NCBI GenBank assembly: GCA_029857975.1
Contig: JAOUFX010000305.1
Span: 1-5,064 of the forward strand
DNA from: Deltaproteobacteria bacterium
Lineage (GTDB): Bacteria > Desulfobacterota > SM23-61
Direction: 5' to 3'
Length of the DNA stretch: 5,064 nucleotides
In this document: positions 4,910 through 5,064 of the stretch, one piece after another
Position numbering within the stretch: the stretch's first letter is position 1
How the letters are laid out: every line of letters starts with the position of its first letter
Translations under genes and position numbers: made by a program
Notes under the pieces: model-generated
What the model was told of the DNA's origin: nothing
Seen by the model: the letters and a program-made list of their open reading frames with translations, nothing else
Database searches by the model: none

Positions 4910-4962
4910 GGATTGGGGCGTGACTTGAATCCTTTATTATTAAACAAGGAGGCAAAAATAAG

Positions 4963-5064
4963 ATGGAGGTAAGTTTTAATTTAAGCGGAAAAGTGGCCAT
5001 CGTTACCGGGGGGGGAAGGGGAATCGGCCGGGCTATTGCCCTGGGACTGGCCGGGGCCGGTGCT
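4963..5064 (+). CDS. Short-chain dehydrogenase/reductase (SDR), 5' end only
   Basis: The first 34 codons of a NAD(P)-dependent oxidoreductase cut by the right edge of the window. The sequence LSGKVAIVTGGGRGIGRAIA (7-26) is the classical SDR opening: a beta strand, then the nucleotide-binding TGxxxGxG motif (TGGGRGIG, 15-22), followed by the start of helix alphaB-type sequence LGLAGAGA. The catalytic Ser-Tyr-Lys lies beyond the window, so the substrate class (3-oxoacyl-ACP reductase-like, hydroxyacyl-CoA, sugar or alcohol) cannot be told. The ATG at 4963 is preceded by a near-perfect AAGGAGG at 4946-4952 with 10-base spacing. The gap from the two-helix protein gene is 53 bases with no clear promoter or terminator, so it is probably the fourth gene of the same operon. 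Confidence 0.92.
   Translation, partial: MEVSFNLSGKVAIVTGGGRGIGRAIALGLAGAGA

Noticed and set aside
4696..4923. Plus-strand 75-codon frame overlapping the two-helix membrane protein
   Set aside because: It is out of frame with a coupled, ribosome-site-supported gene, and its sequence (poly-Phe, Arg/Glu-rich) looks like a shadow.

Overview
The window looks like a piece of a mesophilic bacterial chromosome with roughly balanced base composition. It most likely comes from an uncultured Desulfobacterota (Deltaproteobacteria) or a relative. The pointers are the mix of ATG and TTG starts, GTCATTCC-type palindromic repeats between genes, an isolated tatA, and an M3 oligopeptidase beside DUF2889 and SDR genes. 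This placement is inference from gene style; no rRNA or other phylogenetic marker is present.

Layout, all genes on the + strand. (1) 47-250: a short TatA-type twin-arginine translocase subunit, best read from a TTG start. (2) 251-657: no gene. It holds a pyrimidine-rich tract, a small perfect palindrome, a 110-base MITE/REPIN-like element (474-583) and a candidate promoter. (3) 658-3314: a two-gene unit made of a cytoplasmic M3-family zinc oligoendopeptidase (PepF-like) and, overlapping it by one base in TAATG, an exported Ntn-type (C45/choloylglycine-hydrolase-like) amidohydrolase or acyltransferase. In the second protein the catalytic Cys lies at the expected end of the signal peptide. (4) 3315-3683: no gene. 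It holds a nested C/G-rich palindrome, an AT-rich hairpin, a second palindromic element (3473-3545) and a sigma70-like promoter. (5) 3684 to the right edge: a tight co-directional run of a 141-residue protein of unknown function with a possible winged-helix-like middle, a DUF2889 protein, a 72-residue two-helix membrane protein, and the first 34 codons of a short-chain dehydrogenase/reductase (SDR).

Functionally, the first unit combines cytoplasmic oligopeptide hydrolysis with hydrolysis or transfer of an amide bond outside the cytoplasm. No sequence evidence shows that the two enzymes share a substrate. The second unit contains three genes without known biochemical function in front of an oxidoreductase, and its job cannot be read from the window. 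The most interesting points are the DUF2889/two-helix/SDR cluster with its uncharacterised leading gene, and the pair of same-orientation palindromic elements that bracket the peptidase-hydrolase cassette. No mobile-element transposase, CRISPR array, tRNA or rRNA was seen.
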